Of a stretch of 64,000 nucleotides of DNA, positions 49,602 to 59,509 are shown one piece after another. Below the pieces are notes generated by a model, which made no database searches, was not told where the DNA came from, and worked only from the letters and a program-made list of their open reading frames with translations. The number at the start of each line of letters is the position of its first letter. Position 1 is the stretch's first letter. Source of the DNA: DASRRB01 sp036732755 (GTDB taxonomy: Bacteria > Planctomycetota > B15-G4 > SIAN01); NCBI GenBank assembly GCA_036732755.1, contig DAINBU010000011.1:3912-67911 (forward strand), read 5' to 3'. The position numbers and the translations under genes are program-made.

Positions 49602-50789
49602 TCAGCCCGACGTGCGCTCCACGGGGGCGCCGTCCGAGGCCGCAGTTCCGTTCACCGGCGCCCCCCCGGCGGCGGGCGCGACGATCAGCACGGTGAAGGT
49701 GCGCCCGATCGGGTCGCGGCCCCCCTGCGTCAGCTCGATGCGCACGCGGTCGGCCCCCTCGTCGTGCGGCAGCATGGCCGTGAAGGCGATGCGCGAACGC
49801 GGCGCGCGTTCGCTGCTCAGCACCGGGTCGGGCTGCGCCTCGGAGAGCGTCCCGTCGACGACGCGCTCGCCGCAGCGCACCACGCAGCCGCGCAGGTCGG
49901 CGGCGGAATCGCTGCGCACCTCGACGTGGCCGCTGACCACCACCTCGCCGCGGCGCGCGACCGCCTTCACGTCGCGCAGCAGGTAGAAGTCGGCGAGGTC
50001 CTCGGTCGCGAGGATCGTCCCCGACGACTCGTCGACGCGGCGCGCGAGCCCGGCCGCGAGCCCGCTCCCGACCGCCGCCGCGAAGTGCTCCTCGACGTGG
50101 CGGTTGTTGCGTTCGAGCAGGCCGGGCGGGACGACCAGCGAGAAGACGTAGCCGAGCGGCTCCGCGCGATCGAGGAAGTCGAGGCGCACCTCGTCGAGGC
50201 GCACCTCGAAGCGCGCCACCTCCGCGTCGCCGTCGGCGAACGTGGCGCGGCCGCCGGCGATCGGCAGCACCTGGTGCAGCACCGCCTGGAGGCGCGCCTC
50301 GCCGCGGTAGGTCGTGTCGTCGACGAACCAGCAGAAGGGCCCGCCGATCAGGAAGAGGGGCAGGTTGAGCCAGAACGTCTCGTTGTGCTCGTAGGAGGCG
50401 CGGCGCGGCACCTTGGCGTCGCACTCGAGGACGAGGTCGGCGTCGGCGTCGGCGCACGCCCGCCGCCACCACGCGTCCTGCTCGGAGCGCGGCAGGCGCT
50501 GGAACTCCTCGGGCGACGTGCCGGCCGGCCAAGGCAGCACGATCGCGTCGGCGAAGCGGCCGCGCAGCGCGTCGCGCACCGCGCCGGTGAGCTGCGTCGA
50601 ATCGAAGCGCGGCACGATCGAATTGCCCTCGGGCGCGCTTCCCTCCGACGCGAGGTCGGGGAGCGCCGCGGCGTCGAACGGGATCACCGCGACCTTGAAG
50701 GGCAGCGTGCCGCCCGAGACGCTGGTCGTCGCGGTGCAGCCGACCGGCGCGAGCAGTCCGGCGCAGAGGAGCAGCGCGCGCAGCTTCAC
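49602..50789 (-). CDS. hypothetical lipoprotein, last gene of the kinase operon
   Basis: 395 residues from GTG at 50789, overlapping the kinase stop by 4 nt. The signal ends in P-V-G-C, a lipobox. A beta-rich part begins with V-A-V-I-P-F-D-A, similar in pattern to GNA1162/CsgG-type lipoproteins of cell-envelope systems, and continues with L-V-L-E-C-D-A-K-V and a hydrophobic stretch (F-W-L-N-L-P-L-F-L-I-G-G). The second half contains repeated strands (G-E-V-V-V-S-G-H-V-E-V, V-R-I-E-L-T-Q). No catalytic site is visible. It is coupled to the kinase and probably partners with the secreted components of the operon. Confidence 0.75.
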   Translation of the reverse strand: MKLRALLLCAGLLAPVGCTATTSVSGGTLPFKVAVIPFDAAALPDLASEGSAPEGNSIVPRFDSTQLTGAVRDALRGRFADAIVLPWPAGTSPEEFQRLPRSEQDAWWRRACADADADLVLECDAKVPRRASYEHNETFWLNLPLFLIGGPFCWFVDDTTYRGEARLQAVLHQVLPIAGGRATFADGDAEVARFEVRLDEVRLDFLDRAEPLGYVFSLVVPPGLLERNNRHVEEHFAAAVGSGLAAGLARRVDESSGTILATEDLADFYLLRDVKAVARRGEVVVSGHVEVRSDSAADLRGCVVRCGERVVDGTLSEAQPDPVLSSERAPRSRIAFTAMLPHDEGADRVRIELTQGGRDPIGRTFTVLIVAPAAGGAPVNGTAASDGAPVERTSG

Positions 50790-53700
50790 TTGCCGCCCCC
50801 CTCGCCGCTGCACTCGCTGAAGCGCGCCCGCTGCAGGTCGCCGCTCTCGAGCTGCCCGAGCACGTCGTCGAACGACGCCGCGCAGCGGAAGCCGCGGTCG
50901 GGCGCGCGCGCGTCGCGCCGCTGCCGGTCGGCGCAGGCGAAGTCGCCGTGCGCGCGCCGCGACGACGCCCCCACCACCCAGAACTCCGCCGCCTCGGCGG
51001 GCGACGCGCGCTCGCGCGGCCGGAGGAACCACGCGCGGTGGTCGTTCACCCAGCGGATCGGGTTGGCGCCGTCGAAGCCGTCGGCGACGGTGCCGCTCCA
51101 CTCGCTCACGCCGCCGGTCAGGTCGCGCAGCCTGGTGTCGGGGGTGACGTCGGCGCCGCCCGCCTCGACGCCGCGTCCCGACGCCGTCGCCCGATAGTTC
51201 GCGCCGCCGCGCAGCGCGTACTCCCACTCGACGAACGACGGCAGCCGCTTGCCGGCCCAGCTCGCGAAGGCCGCCGCCTCGTTCCAGGTGACGTCGGTGA
51301 CCGGCCGGCCTGGCGGGGCGTCGCGCAGCGTCGCCTGCAGCGCGGCGCGGCGCTGCGCGGCGGGCGCCGCTCCGGCCGGCCAGTGCGTCGCGTCGGCCCA
51401 GCCGCGCGGGTCTTCGAGGAAAGCGCGGAAGTCGGCGACCGTCGTCTCGCGCTCGTCGAGGTAGTAGTCGCCGATCTCGCCGGCGGGGAACTCGGCGGAC
51501 CACGAGCGGGAGATCTTCAGGCGATTGTAGGAGCCGAGCCCGACCGACGCGAAGAGGCGCTTCTCGTCCTCGTCGTTGCGGCCGCCGAAGCGGTAGGGCA
51601 CGTCGCGGTTGCCGCGGACGAGACGCAGCGTCGCGAGGGTCGCGTTGCCCTGCGTCACGCGGACCGCCGCCGGCGCCATGCGCGTGATCGTGTCGGCCTC
51701 GCGCTTGGTCGAGACGGTGGTCGACCGGCCGCGCCGGTCGCGCGCCGTGAACGTGATCGTCACCTCGCGCTGCGTCCACGACCGCGGGATGCGCGTGCGG
51801 CCCGACCACTCGCGCGCCGCCGCCTCCTGGTCGCGCCCCTCCGCCGCGAGCGCGACCTCGACCGGCGCGAGGCCGGCGACCTCGAGGCGCGCCGCCACGT
51901 CGGCGACGCCGTTTTGATCCTCGACGTCGGCGCGCAGTTCGTAGTTGCCCGCCGCGTCGGGGTCCCAGGCGTGGTCGGCGAGCGGCCGCTTGAGCTCGAC
52001 GACCGGGCCGCGCTGCGCGATCTCGAAGGGGAGCTCGACCGGCGCGGCGACGTTCCCCGCTTCGTCGGAGCCGACCAGGCGCAGGACGTAGCGCCCGTCG
52101 GGCCAGGCGGGCGGATCGGCGAGCGCGGCGGCGACGGGGAGCGGCAGCGCGAGCTCGCACGGCTCGCCCCCGACGGCGGCGGCGGGCAGCTCCCCTTCGG
52201 CGAGCGGCGCCGTCGCGCCCGCCCCGTTCGCGCGAACGGAGCGCACCACCTCGAAGCGCACGTGCGCCGGCGCGGCCATCCCGGTGCGCTCGGAGACGCC
52301 GGTGTCGACGGTCAGGAGCGCCGCCGCCGGCCAGGCGCCCGCGCTGCGCGACCGCTCCTCCGCCGCGAGCGCCCTGCATTCGAGCCGCGGCGGCGTCTCG
52401 TCGACGACGCAGCGCGCGCGCAGCTCGAGGTCGGGCGGCCGGCGGCGGTCGTCGGCGTCGATCTGGCGCCAGCAGCGCAGCAGGAGCTCGTGCGGGCCCG
52501 CGCACGGGAGCTCGACCTTGAACGTCCCCAGCACGTCGGAGGGGCCGCCGAGCGCGACCTCCTCGGCGTCCCCCGCGCCCGCATCGGCGCGCGGCGGCGT
52601 GACGGCGCGGCCGTCGACGGCGAGCGTCACGCGCAGCGGCACGCTCCCCATGCGCGTCACGTGGACCTCGATCCGGCGCGACGCCGTGAACCAGGGCGCC
52701 CGCTCGTCATCGGGCGTGTCCGTCGCGAGCGGCACCGCGGGTGAAGCGCCGTCGGGGCCGGACAGCGCGACCGCCAGCTGCGGGCGCGCGTCGCTGCAGT
52801 CGAATTCGAGCCGCGCATGGGCGCGGCCGCGCCGCTCCGCGTCGTCGCGCAGCACGTAGGCGGCGTCGGAGGCGCGGACCTCGAGGGCCCCCTTGAACAG
52901 GCGGTCGCCCGGATCGAAGCCGAAGTCGGCGAGCGCGACGTCGACGCTCTTCGTGCACGCGAGCGCGCGCCGACCGAGCGAACGCCCGCCTGCCTCGAGC
53001 AACTCGACCTCGACGTCGGCGACCGTCGAGAGCGCGAAGGAGAGGCGCGAGCGGCGGCGGTCGGCCACGAACCAGCGCTCGCCGTTGCGCAGCGCGGCCG
53101 AGAGCTCCGGCTCCCGCGCGAAGGCGAGCGGGTCGGTCACGATCTCGAGCGGGCAGGTCGCCAGCTCCTCGTTCCCGGCTCTGTCGACCAGGTGGATCTG
53201 CAGCGGCGGGCTCGCGCTCGTGAGCTCGAGCCCGCGCAGCGCAAGGCGCCAGACGCCGCGCGACTCGTCGCGGCGCGACTCGTCCTGCTGCGCCTGGAGC
53301 GGGCTGCCGCCGGCGCGCACCTCGATCTTCTCGACGTCCTCGGGCCGGCCGTCGACCACCACCTCGATCAGCTGCGCCTTCGGGTCGAGCCGGCGGCCGT
53401 CGCGGCGCGGCACGTCGACGCTCCCGAGGCGGATCGCGTCGGGGCCGAGCCATTCGAGCGCGAACGGCTGCGAGTAGCGCGCCGGCGCGTCGCGCGGCGC
53501 GAGCGAGAGGCGGCGCACCTCGACGTAGACGGCCTCGCGCACGCGGCCGCCCTGGCGCTCCGACGCGACGCTGCCGGCCACGCGCAGCGAGCCCGCGCCG
53601 AGCGACGTCGCCATCCAGTCGGCGAGCGTGCCCGCCTCGGGCTTGGGGTCGGCGACGAGGCGGACCACGTCGCCCTCGGCGAGGTCGACGCCGCTCGCGC

Positions 53701-54940
53701 GCAGCACGACCTCGGGGCGCTGCGGGCCGAGCGTCAGCACGTCGTCGGTCAGCAGCCGCTCGTGGTCGGACTCGCGCGCGAAGAGGTCGAAGTAGGGCGC
53801 CGCGTCGCGCGGGAGCATGAGCCAGCCGCTCGTCGCCGCCAGCGCGACCACGATCGACGCGAAGGCGAGCGCGCGCCGGCCGGTGCGCGGGTGGACGATC
53901 GCGTCGAGCGCGGCGTACGCCTCCTCGGCGTTCCGGAAGCGCCGCTCGCGGTCGCGCGCGAGGCAGCGGTCGATGAAGCGCGCGAGGCGGCGCGGCAGCC
54001 CCTTCGCCAGCGCCTCGACGGACGGCGGATCGCGCGCGAGCTTCTCGGTCAGGAGCGCGCGCGCGTCGCCGCGGTTCTCGAAGGGGAGGCGTCCGGTGAC
54101 CATCCGGAAGCCGATCGCGCCGACCGCGTAGAGGTCGGCGCGCTCGTCGAGCGCGACGACTTCCTCGCCGGTGAGGAGGTGGGCCCCCTGCTCGGGGGCG
54201 CAGTACTCGGGCGTGCAGGCGGCGCAGCGGACCGTGTCGGATCCCGCGGAGTCGCCGAGCTTCGCGCCGGAGGCGGAGCGGCGGCGGATGGTCTGTCCGG
54301 GGTCGTCGGGGAGCTCGTCGAAGTACTCCGCCGGCTCGACGATGTACGCGACGTCGGCGCCGAGGAACTGGCTCACGCCGAAGTCGATCACCTTGACCCA
54401 GTCGCTCCCGGCGCGGCCGCCCGGCTGCGGCTCGAGGAAGACGTTCGAGGGCTTGAGGTCGAGGTGGAGCAGGCACTCGCCGTCGGGCAGGCGGTGCGCG
54501 GCGCGCAGCGCGTCGACGATCTGCAGCAGGATGCGCGCGGCGCGGGCGGGCGCGAGCTTCTTCTCGCTCTCGAGCAGGTCGAGCAGGTCGCGCCCCTCGA
54601 GCAGCTCCATCACGAAGTAGGGCGTGCCGTCGGCCGTCTGCGCCAGCGCCTTCCAGTCGACGACGTTGGGGTGCTTGAGGCGCGTGAGGCGGCGCACCTC
54701 CTCGAGGAAGCCGGCGAGGCTCGCTTCGTCGGCGGCGACGTCGCGGTGGAGGATCTTGATCGCGACGCCGCAACCGAGCGAGAGGTCGCGCGCCGAGTAG
54801 ACCGCCCCGAAGCCGCCGACGCCGACCAGGCGAAGGATCAGGAACTTGCCGTCGAAGGTGCAGCCGACCAGCTCGCCTTCGCGGCCGCGCTCCGGCGCGC
54901 CGGCGTACGGCGCCTCGACGTCGCGATCGGGGGCGTCCAT
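50786..54940 (-). CDS. membrane Ser/Thr protein kinase with extracytoplasmic beta domains and a C-terminal FGE-sulfatase (SUMF1)-like domain
   Basis: 1384 residues. Residues about 34-320 form a Hanks-type kinase: glycine loop G-V-G-G-F-G, V-A-I-K62, catalytic H-L-D161-L-K-P-S-N, D186-F-G and A-P-E. The Arg before the catalytic Asp is Leu, so it is a non-RD kinase. A transmembrane helix (about 357-376) is followed by several hundred residues of beta-sandwich sequence. At about 1150-1370 lies an FGE-like domain (Y-L-D-E-R-E-T-T-V, D-V-T-W-N-E-A-A-A-F-A-S-W-A, R-G-F-R-C-A), probably a ligand-binding, C-lectin-like version. The start ATG 54940 shares one base with the preceding stop (TGATG). Substrate is inferred to be the FHA protein or another cytoplasmic target. 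Confidence 0.88.
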   Translation of the reverse strand: MDAPDRDVEAPYAGAPERGREGELVGCTFDGKFLILRLVGVGGFGAVYSARDLSLGCGVAIKILHRDVAADEASLAGFLEEVRRLTRLKHPNVVDWKALAQTADGTPYFVMELLEGRDLLDLLESEKKLAPARAARILLQIVDALRAAHRLPDGECLLHLDLKPSNVFLEPQPGGRAGSDWVKVIDFGVSQFLGADVAYIVEPAEYFDELPDDPGQTIRRRSASGAKLGDSAGSDTVRCAACTPEYCAPEQGAHLLTGEEVVALDERADLYAVGAIGFRMVTGRLPFENRGDARALLTEKLARDPPSVEALAKGLPRRLARFIDRCLARDRERRFRNAEEAYAALDAIVHPRTGRRALAFASIVVALAATSGWLMLPRDAAPYFDLFARESDHERLLTDDVLTLGPQRPEVVLRASGVDLAEGDVVRLVADPKPEAGTLADWMATSLGAGSLRVAGSVASERQGGRVREAVYVEVRRLSLAPRDAPARYSQPFALEWLGPDAIRLGSVDVPRRDGRRLDPKAQLIEVVVDGRPEDVEKIEVRAGGSPLQAQQDESRRDESRGVWRLALRGLELTSASPPLQIHLVDRAGNEELATCPLEIVTDPLAFAREPELSAALRNGERWFVADRRRSRLSFALSTVADVEVELLEAGGRSLGRRALACTKSVDVALADFGFDPGDRLFKGALEVRASDAAYVLRDDAERRGRAHARLEFDCSDARPQLAVALSGPDGASPAVPLATDTPDDERAPWFTASRRIEVHVTRMGSVPLRVTLAVDGRAVTPPRADAGAGDAEEVALGGPSDVLGTFKVELPCAGPHELLLRCWRQIDADDRRRPPDLELRARCVVDETPPRLECRALAAEERSRSAGAWPAAALLTVDTGVSERTGMAAPAHVRFEVVRSVRANGAGATAPLAEGELPAAAVGGEPCELALPLPVAAALADPPAWPDGRYVLRLVGSDEAGNVAAPVELPFEIAQRGPVVELKRPLADHAWDPDAAGNYELRADVEDQNGVADVAARLEVAGLAPVEVALAAEGRDQEAAAREWSGRTRIPRSWTQREVTITFTARDRRGRSTTVSTKREADTITRMAPAAVRVTQGNATLATLRLVRGNRDVPYRFGGRNDEDEKRLFASVGLGSYNRLKISRSWSAEFPAGEIGDYYLDERETTVADFRAFLEDPRGWADATHWPAGAAPAAQRRAALQATLRDAPPGRPVTDVTWNEAAAFASWAGKRLPSFVEWEYALRGGANYRATASGRGVEAGGADVTPDTRLRDLTGGVSEWSGTVADGFDGANPIRWVNDHRAWFLRPRERASPAEAAEFWVVGASSRRAHGDFACADRQRRDARAPDRGFRCAASFDDVLGQLESGDLQRARFSECSGEGGGK

Positions 54941-57900
54941 CAATGGGCCCCGAAGAAGATCGGGACGTTGTCGAGGTCGGGCTGGGCGCTGACCAGGTCG
55001 GAGTCGCCGTCCCCGTCGACGTCGACCACGCGCAGCGACTGCGGCGAGCTCGTGAAGGCGGTCGCCCCCACCACCTCGACCGTCGTGAAGACGCCCGGAT
55101 TCGACTGGAAGAACAGGACGAAGGCGTCGCTGCTCGAGCCGCCCGCGACGACGTCGGGCGAGCCGTCGCGGTCGACGTCCTCGAGGGAGAGGCAGGTGGG
55201 CGCCAGCAGCGAGGCGTGGGTGAGCGTGAGCGAGGGGGTGGTCGGGAAGACGCCCTGCGCGCTCGCGAGGAAGAGCGTCACGCTGTTCGAGTTCAGGTTG
55301 GCGCAGGCGAGGTCGACGTCGCCGTCGCCGTCGAGGTCGGCGGCCGCGACCACGACCGGCCCGTTGGTCGTGCCGTTCGAGCCGAGCGTCGCGTCGGGGA
55401 GCGCGTTGAACGTGCCGCCCGGCTGCTGGAAGAAGACCGTGACGTTGTTGCCGGCGGAGTTGGCGCAGGCGAGGTCGGACGCGCCGTCGCCGTCCAGGTC
55501 GGCCGCGAGCACGAAGACCGGCGACTTGGTGGTCGCGTTGCTCCCGAGCGTGGCGTCGGGCGCGGCGGGGTAGGCGCCGGCATTGCGATGGAACAGCTGG
55601 ACGCGGTTCGCCGACGCGTCGGCCACGGCGAGGTCGAGGTCGCCGTCGCCGTCGAGGTCGGCGCAGGCGAGGTGGAACGGGTCGCCGAGCGCGCCCGCGC
55701 CGAGCGTGAAGCTCGCCGCGGCCGCGAAGGTGCCGTCTCCTTGGTGCGCGAAGCCGGTCACCGTCTTGCCGGTGCGGTTCGCCGCGACGAGGTCGACGCG
55801 GCCGTCGCCGTTCCAGTCGGCCGCGACCACCGCGTTGGTCCCGGCGGTCGACGCGCCGCCGCCGAGGCGCTGACCCACCTGCGACCCGAAGACCGCCGGC
55901 GCGAGCTGCGGGAACAGCGAGATCGTCCCGTCGCCCGTGTTCGCGGTCGCGAGGTCGAGGTCGCCGTCGCCGTCGAGGTCGGCCACCGCGACGCCGTGCA
56001 CGTCGGGCGTGTCGATCGCGCTGCCGAGGACGAGGTCGGGCGACTGGCCGGTGAAGCTGCGGCCGCCGAGCTGGAAGAAGAGCGTCAGGTCGTTGCCGCC
56101 CTGGTTGGCCGAGGCGAGGTCGATCTGCCCGTCGGCGTCGAGGTCGTCGAGCACGACGTGGACCGGGCCGACGATCCCGCCGGCGCCGTGCACGACCAGC
56201 GGCTCGCTGTTGAAGGTGCCGGCGGCGGGGTCGCGCAGGAACGTGGCGAGCGAATCGTTGGCGCTCGGGGCGACGATGTCGATGCCGCCGTCGCCGTTCA
56301 CGTCGCCGACCGCGACGTGGCGCGGCGCGATCGGGCCGGCCGACGAGGCGAGCGTGAAGGTCGGGAAGACCCCCACGCCGCCCGCCGTCGCCTGCAGGAA
56401 GACCGTCACGCAGTTGCCGGCCTGGTTGGCGTTGACGACGTCGAGGCGGCCGTCGCGGTCGACGTCGAAGAGGCGCACCGCCGCGGGCCCGTCGGTGAGG
56501 CCCGCCCCGCCGATCAATTGCGACGGCGCCGTCGGGAAGCTGCCGCCGCCCGCCTGCAGCCAGATGGCGATCTGGTTCTTGCCGCGCAGCGACGCGACCA
56601 GGTCGACGTCGCCGTCGCCGTCGAAGTCGCCGGCGTCGAGGCCGCTCGGCGCGAGCGTGTTGACGCTGCTCAGCAGCAGCGTCGGGTTGGTCGGGAAACT
56701 GCCCAGCATGCTCTGCACGTAGATCGCGACGTTGTTGCTGCCGTCGCAGGAGCAGGCCAGGTCGATGCGGCGGTCGCCGTTGAGGTCGGCGGCGACCACG
56801 CAGGTCGGCCCGGTGATGCCGCCGAGGCTGAACCCCTGCACGGTGAACGACCCGGGCGAGTTCTGCTTGGCGATCGTGAGGTTGTTGCTGGCGTGGCTGG
56901 CGGTCGCGAGGTCGGTGTCGCCGTCCTTGTCGAGGTCGGCGGCGACCACGGAGACGGGCTGCGTCATCCTCGCCAGCAGCGGGATGCCGATGAGCGTGAC
57001 GCTGGGCGCGGTCGGGAACTTGTGGCTCTTGTCCTGGAAGAAGATCGTCACCGAGTCGGCGCCCTGGTTGGCGGAGACGACGTCGAGGTCGCCGTCGCCG
57101 TCGAGGTCGGCCGCCTCGAGCGAGGCGACGCTGGTCGTCGAGGCGACGCCGCCGATGTGGACCGGGAGGACGTCGAGTCCTGCGCGCACCGGACGCGGGA
57201 CGCCGGTGTCGGTGGCGAGCCCGGGCTCGGTGTCGTAGGCGGTGCCGCGCAGCACGACCGAGCCGCCGGCCGGGAGGTCGGAGGAGTCCCACACGAAGGT
57301 GTCGCCGCGCACGCTCGCGCCGGCCGGCCGCGGCGAGGAGTCGTCGCGGATGCGCCACGCCTGGCGCGCGTCGAGCGGCGGCACGAAGGGCGCCGCGACC
57401 GTCACGCGCCGCGTCGCCACGTCGACCGCCGAGATCGTCCGCACCTGCTGCACGCCGCCGCCGACCGCGACGTCGTTCGCCGCCGGGAGCGCGAGGAGGC
57501 GCTGGTCGTCGGAGCCGGTCGCGAGGCCGGCCACGTCGAGCGGCAGGCCGGCGACCACCTGGAAGGCGGGACCGCCGCCGCCCGTCCCGAGGTCGACGCA
57601 GCGCAGCTCCCGCGTCGAGTCGGCCGTGTTGGCGTCGACGACCGCGAGCAGCCGCGCGCCGCCGCGCTCGAGCGCGATCGCCTCGGGCCGCGCGAGCTTG
57701 AGCCCGGTGCTCACGAGGTCGCTGCGCGTCAGCGTGCCGAGGTCGACGATCGAGACGCGCCCCTCGACGGTCGACGTCGCCGGATCGACCCAGGTCGCCT
57801 CGGCGAGGTAGAGCTGCGAGGGGTGGCGCGGGTCGACGGCGATGCCCCACGGGCCGGCCAGTCCGTTCAGCACGGTGCGTCCCGTGGCGCCGCCGGGAAA

Positions 57901-59499
57901 CGCGCGGTCGACCGCGATCAGCGCGTCGCCGACCGTGAGCAGGAGCGTGTCTTTTCCGGTCGCGACCAGGCCGCGCACCGTGCCGGTCGCGAAGGCGCCC
58001 GTGCCGGCGAAGAACGGCGTGCGCGCGCCGTCGGCGAGCGCGATCTCGAAGACGGTCCAGGCGCCCGCGACGTCCGCCGCGACCAGCACCGACCGCTCCT
58101 CGCTCCCGTAGGCGAGCGCGCTCGGGTCGCCGTCGGCGCCGCTGGCGAGGTCGCGCACGACGACGCCGGTCGCGAGGTCGATTTCGCGCAGCCGCCACTG
58201 GCCGGACGACGGCCGGTCGAGCACGAGGCCGTCGTGGCCGTCCCCCACCGACAGCGCCGCGACCGGTCCGGCGAGCGGATCGCTGGCCCAGCCGGCGGCG
58301 CGGCCGGCCGGCGGCGACGGCACCGCGAGCAGCTCGAGCGAGCGGCCCGCGACGTACTCGGAGAGCAGCCCCGCCGCCGACGAGCCGAGCTCGTGGAGCT
58401 GCGCCGTCACGCCGTCGATCGGGAGCAGCCAGCCGTAGTGCAGGAGCGGCGCCTCGGTCGCGATGCGGTGCTGGTGGCGCAGGTCGGGGTCGGCGAGGAT
58501 CGCGTCGAGCGCGGCCGGCGACGCCGGCAGAGCCGGGAAGGAGCTGGCGTCGGGCCCCCACTGGAAGACGACGCGCACCGCGTCGCCCTCCGCGTCGATC
58601 AGCTGGTAGCGCACCGGGATCGCGCGCCGCGAGTCGGGGTCGGCGAAGAAGCCGCTGCCGTCGACGAGCAGCGTGGGCGGCGCGTTGTTGTCGAGCTGGA
58701 GGTCGGGAGTCTCGACCACGACGCCGGCGTCGAACGCGTCGGACGGCGTGAAGCGCAGCCGCGCCCGGAACTCGCGCTGCGGTGCGTCGGCTTCCACGTC
58801 CCACAGGAAGAGGGCGTGCATGCCGGAGGGCGAGGTCGCCACCTGCTGCAGGTCGGAGCCCAGCGGGGTCGCCGGCTTCCAGTTCGACGGGTCGGCCTGG
58901 TCGGCGTACTCGACGACGACGTCGGCGAGGTCGGCCGAGGAGTCGGCGAGCGAGAGGTCGATCGCGACCGGCCCCTCGACCTCGTCCGACGGCGAGGACA
59001 GGACGGCCACGGTCGGCGGGTCGTTGCCGACGTCGAAGGGGCCGGTGGTCGGCCCGCTCGCGTCGCCGGCGCGGCGGACCATGATCCGGAGCCCGCTCGA
59101 GAGCGCCGTCCCCGACGGGAGCTGCGCCGCGAAGTCCCACTGGCGTTGGTGGTCGACGCCGGCCGGCGACGTCGCGAGCGCCGTCAGGTCGGTGTTCCCG
59201 ACGAGGAGCGCCGGCTCGGTCGCGCCGCCCGGATGGACCACCAGGATCTCGACGCTGAGCGGGCGCGCGGCGCCGTCGGTCAGGCGGAACGAGAGCGTCG
59301 CGGGCGACTGCTTGCGGTCGAGCGCGCTGCCGGCGTCGACGTCGCTGATGACGATCGCGCCGGGGCGCGCCGCGCTCGAGCCGCCGCTCTTCAGGAGCTT
59401 CGCGATCGCCGCGGTGCCGGCGCCGCAGGACGCGAGGACGAGCGACGCCGCGGCGGCGAGGCCGATCCCGGCTCTCTGGCGCGGCGTGCGTCGCGACAC
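54940..59499 (-). CDS. giant FG-GAP/VCBS repeat lipoprotein
   Basis: 1519 residues from GTG at 59499. The signal ends in V-L-A-S-C, a lipobox. The N-terminal 800 residues are beta-rich, with a WD/NHL-like propeller segment (L-A-G-P-W-G-I-A-V-D-P-R, L-A-R-P-E-A-I-A-L-E-R). From about residue 790 to the end there are about 11 FG-GAP units, each with a calcium loop (D-L-D-G-D-G-D-L-D), a small residue set (A-N-x-x-x-N-x-V-T) and F-x-Q, about every 60 residues. This makes one or two extracellular beta-propellers. It is the second gene of the kinase operon, 10 nt after the FHA gene. A frame open upstream to 59580 is Arg-rich and rejected. An adhesin or ligand presented to the kinase is a guess. 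Confidence 0.85.
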   Translation of the reverse strand: MSRRTPRQRAGIGLAAAASLVLASCGAGTAAIAKLLKSGGSSAARPGAIVISDVDAGSALDRKQSPATLSFRLTDGAARPLSVEILVVHPGGATEPALLVGNTDLTALATSPAGVDHQRQWDFAAQLPSGTALSSGLRIMVRRAGDASGPTTGPFDVGNDPPTVAVLSSPSDEVEGPVAIDLSLADSSADLADVVVEYADQADPSNWKPATPLGSDLQQVATSPSGMHALFLWDVEADAPQREFRARLRFTPSDAFDAGVVVETPDLQLDNNAPPTLLVDGSGFFADPDSRRAIPVRYQLIDAEGDAVRVVFQWGPDASSFPALPASPAALDAILADPDLRHQHRIATEAPLLHYGWLLPIDGVTAQLHELGSSAAGLLSEYVAGRSLELLAVPSPPAGRAAGWASDPLAGPVAALSVGDGHDGLVLDRPSSGQWRLREIDLATGVVVRDLASGADGDPSALAYGSEERSVLVAADVAGAWTVFEIALADGARTPFFAGTGAFATGTVRGLVATGKDTLLLTVGDALIAVDRAFPGGATGRTVLNGLAGPWGIAVDPRHPSQLYLAEATWVDPATSTVEGRVSIVDLGTLTRSDLVSTGLKLARPEAIALERGGARLLAVVDANTADSTRELRCVDLGTGGGGPAFQVVAGLPLDVAGLATGSDDQRLLALPAANDVAVGGGVQQVRTISAVDVATRRVTVAAPFVPPLDARQAWRIRDDSSPRPAGASVRGDTFVWDSSDLPAGGSVVLRGTAYDTEPGLATDTGVPRPVRAGLDVLPVHIGGVASTTSVASLEAADLDGDGDLDVVSANQGADSVTIFFQDKSHKFPTAPSVTLIGIPLLARMTQPVSVVAADLDKDGDTDLATASHASNNLTIAKQNSPGSFTVQGFSLGGITGPTCVVAADLNGDRRIDLACSCDGSNNVAIYVQSMLGSFPTNPTLLLSSVNTLAPSGLDAGDFDGDGDVDLVASLRGKNQIAIWLQAGGGSFPTAPSQLIGGAGLTDGPAAVRLFDVDRDGRLDVVNANQAGNCVTVFLQATAGGVGVFPTFTLASSAGPIAPRHVAVGDVNGDGGIDIVAPSANDSLATFLRDPAAGTFNSEPLVVHGAGGIVGPVHVVLDDLDADGQIDLASANQGGNDLTLFFQLGGRSFTGQSPDLVLGSAIDTPDVHGVAVADLDGDGDLDLATANTGDGTISLFPQLAPAVFGSQVGQRLGGGASTAGTNAVVAADWNGDGRVDLVAANRTGKTVTGFAHQGDGTFAAAASFTLGAGALGDPFHLACADLDGDGDLDLAVADASANRVQLFHRNAGAYPAAPDATLGSNATTKSPVFVLAADLDGDGASDLACANSAGNNVTVFFQQPGGTFNALPDATLGSNGTTNGPVVVAAADLDGDGDVDLACANLNSNSVTLFLASAQGVFPTTPSLTLTHASLLAPTCLSLEDVDRDGSPDVVAGGSSSDAFVLFFQSNPGVFTTVEVVGATAFTSSPQSLRVVDVDGDGDSDLVSAQPDLDNVPIFFGAH

Positions 59500-59509
59500 G
59501 ATGGGGATC

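Noticed and set aside
50786..59140. A single 2784-codon frame on the minus strand
   Set aside because: Only the part from 54940 onward is coding (kinase-FGE); the upstream extension is a shifted-frame shadow of the FG-GAP gene.
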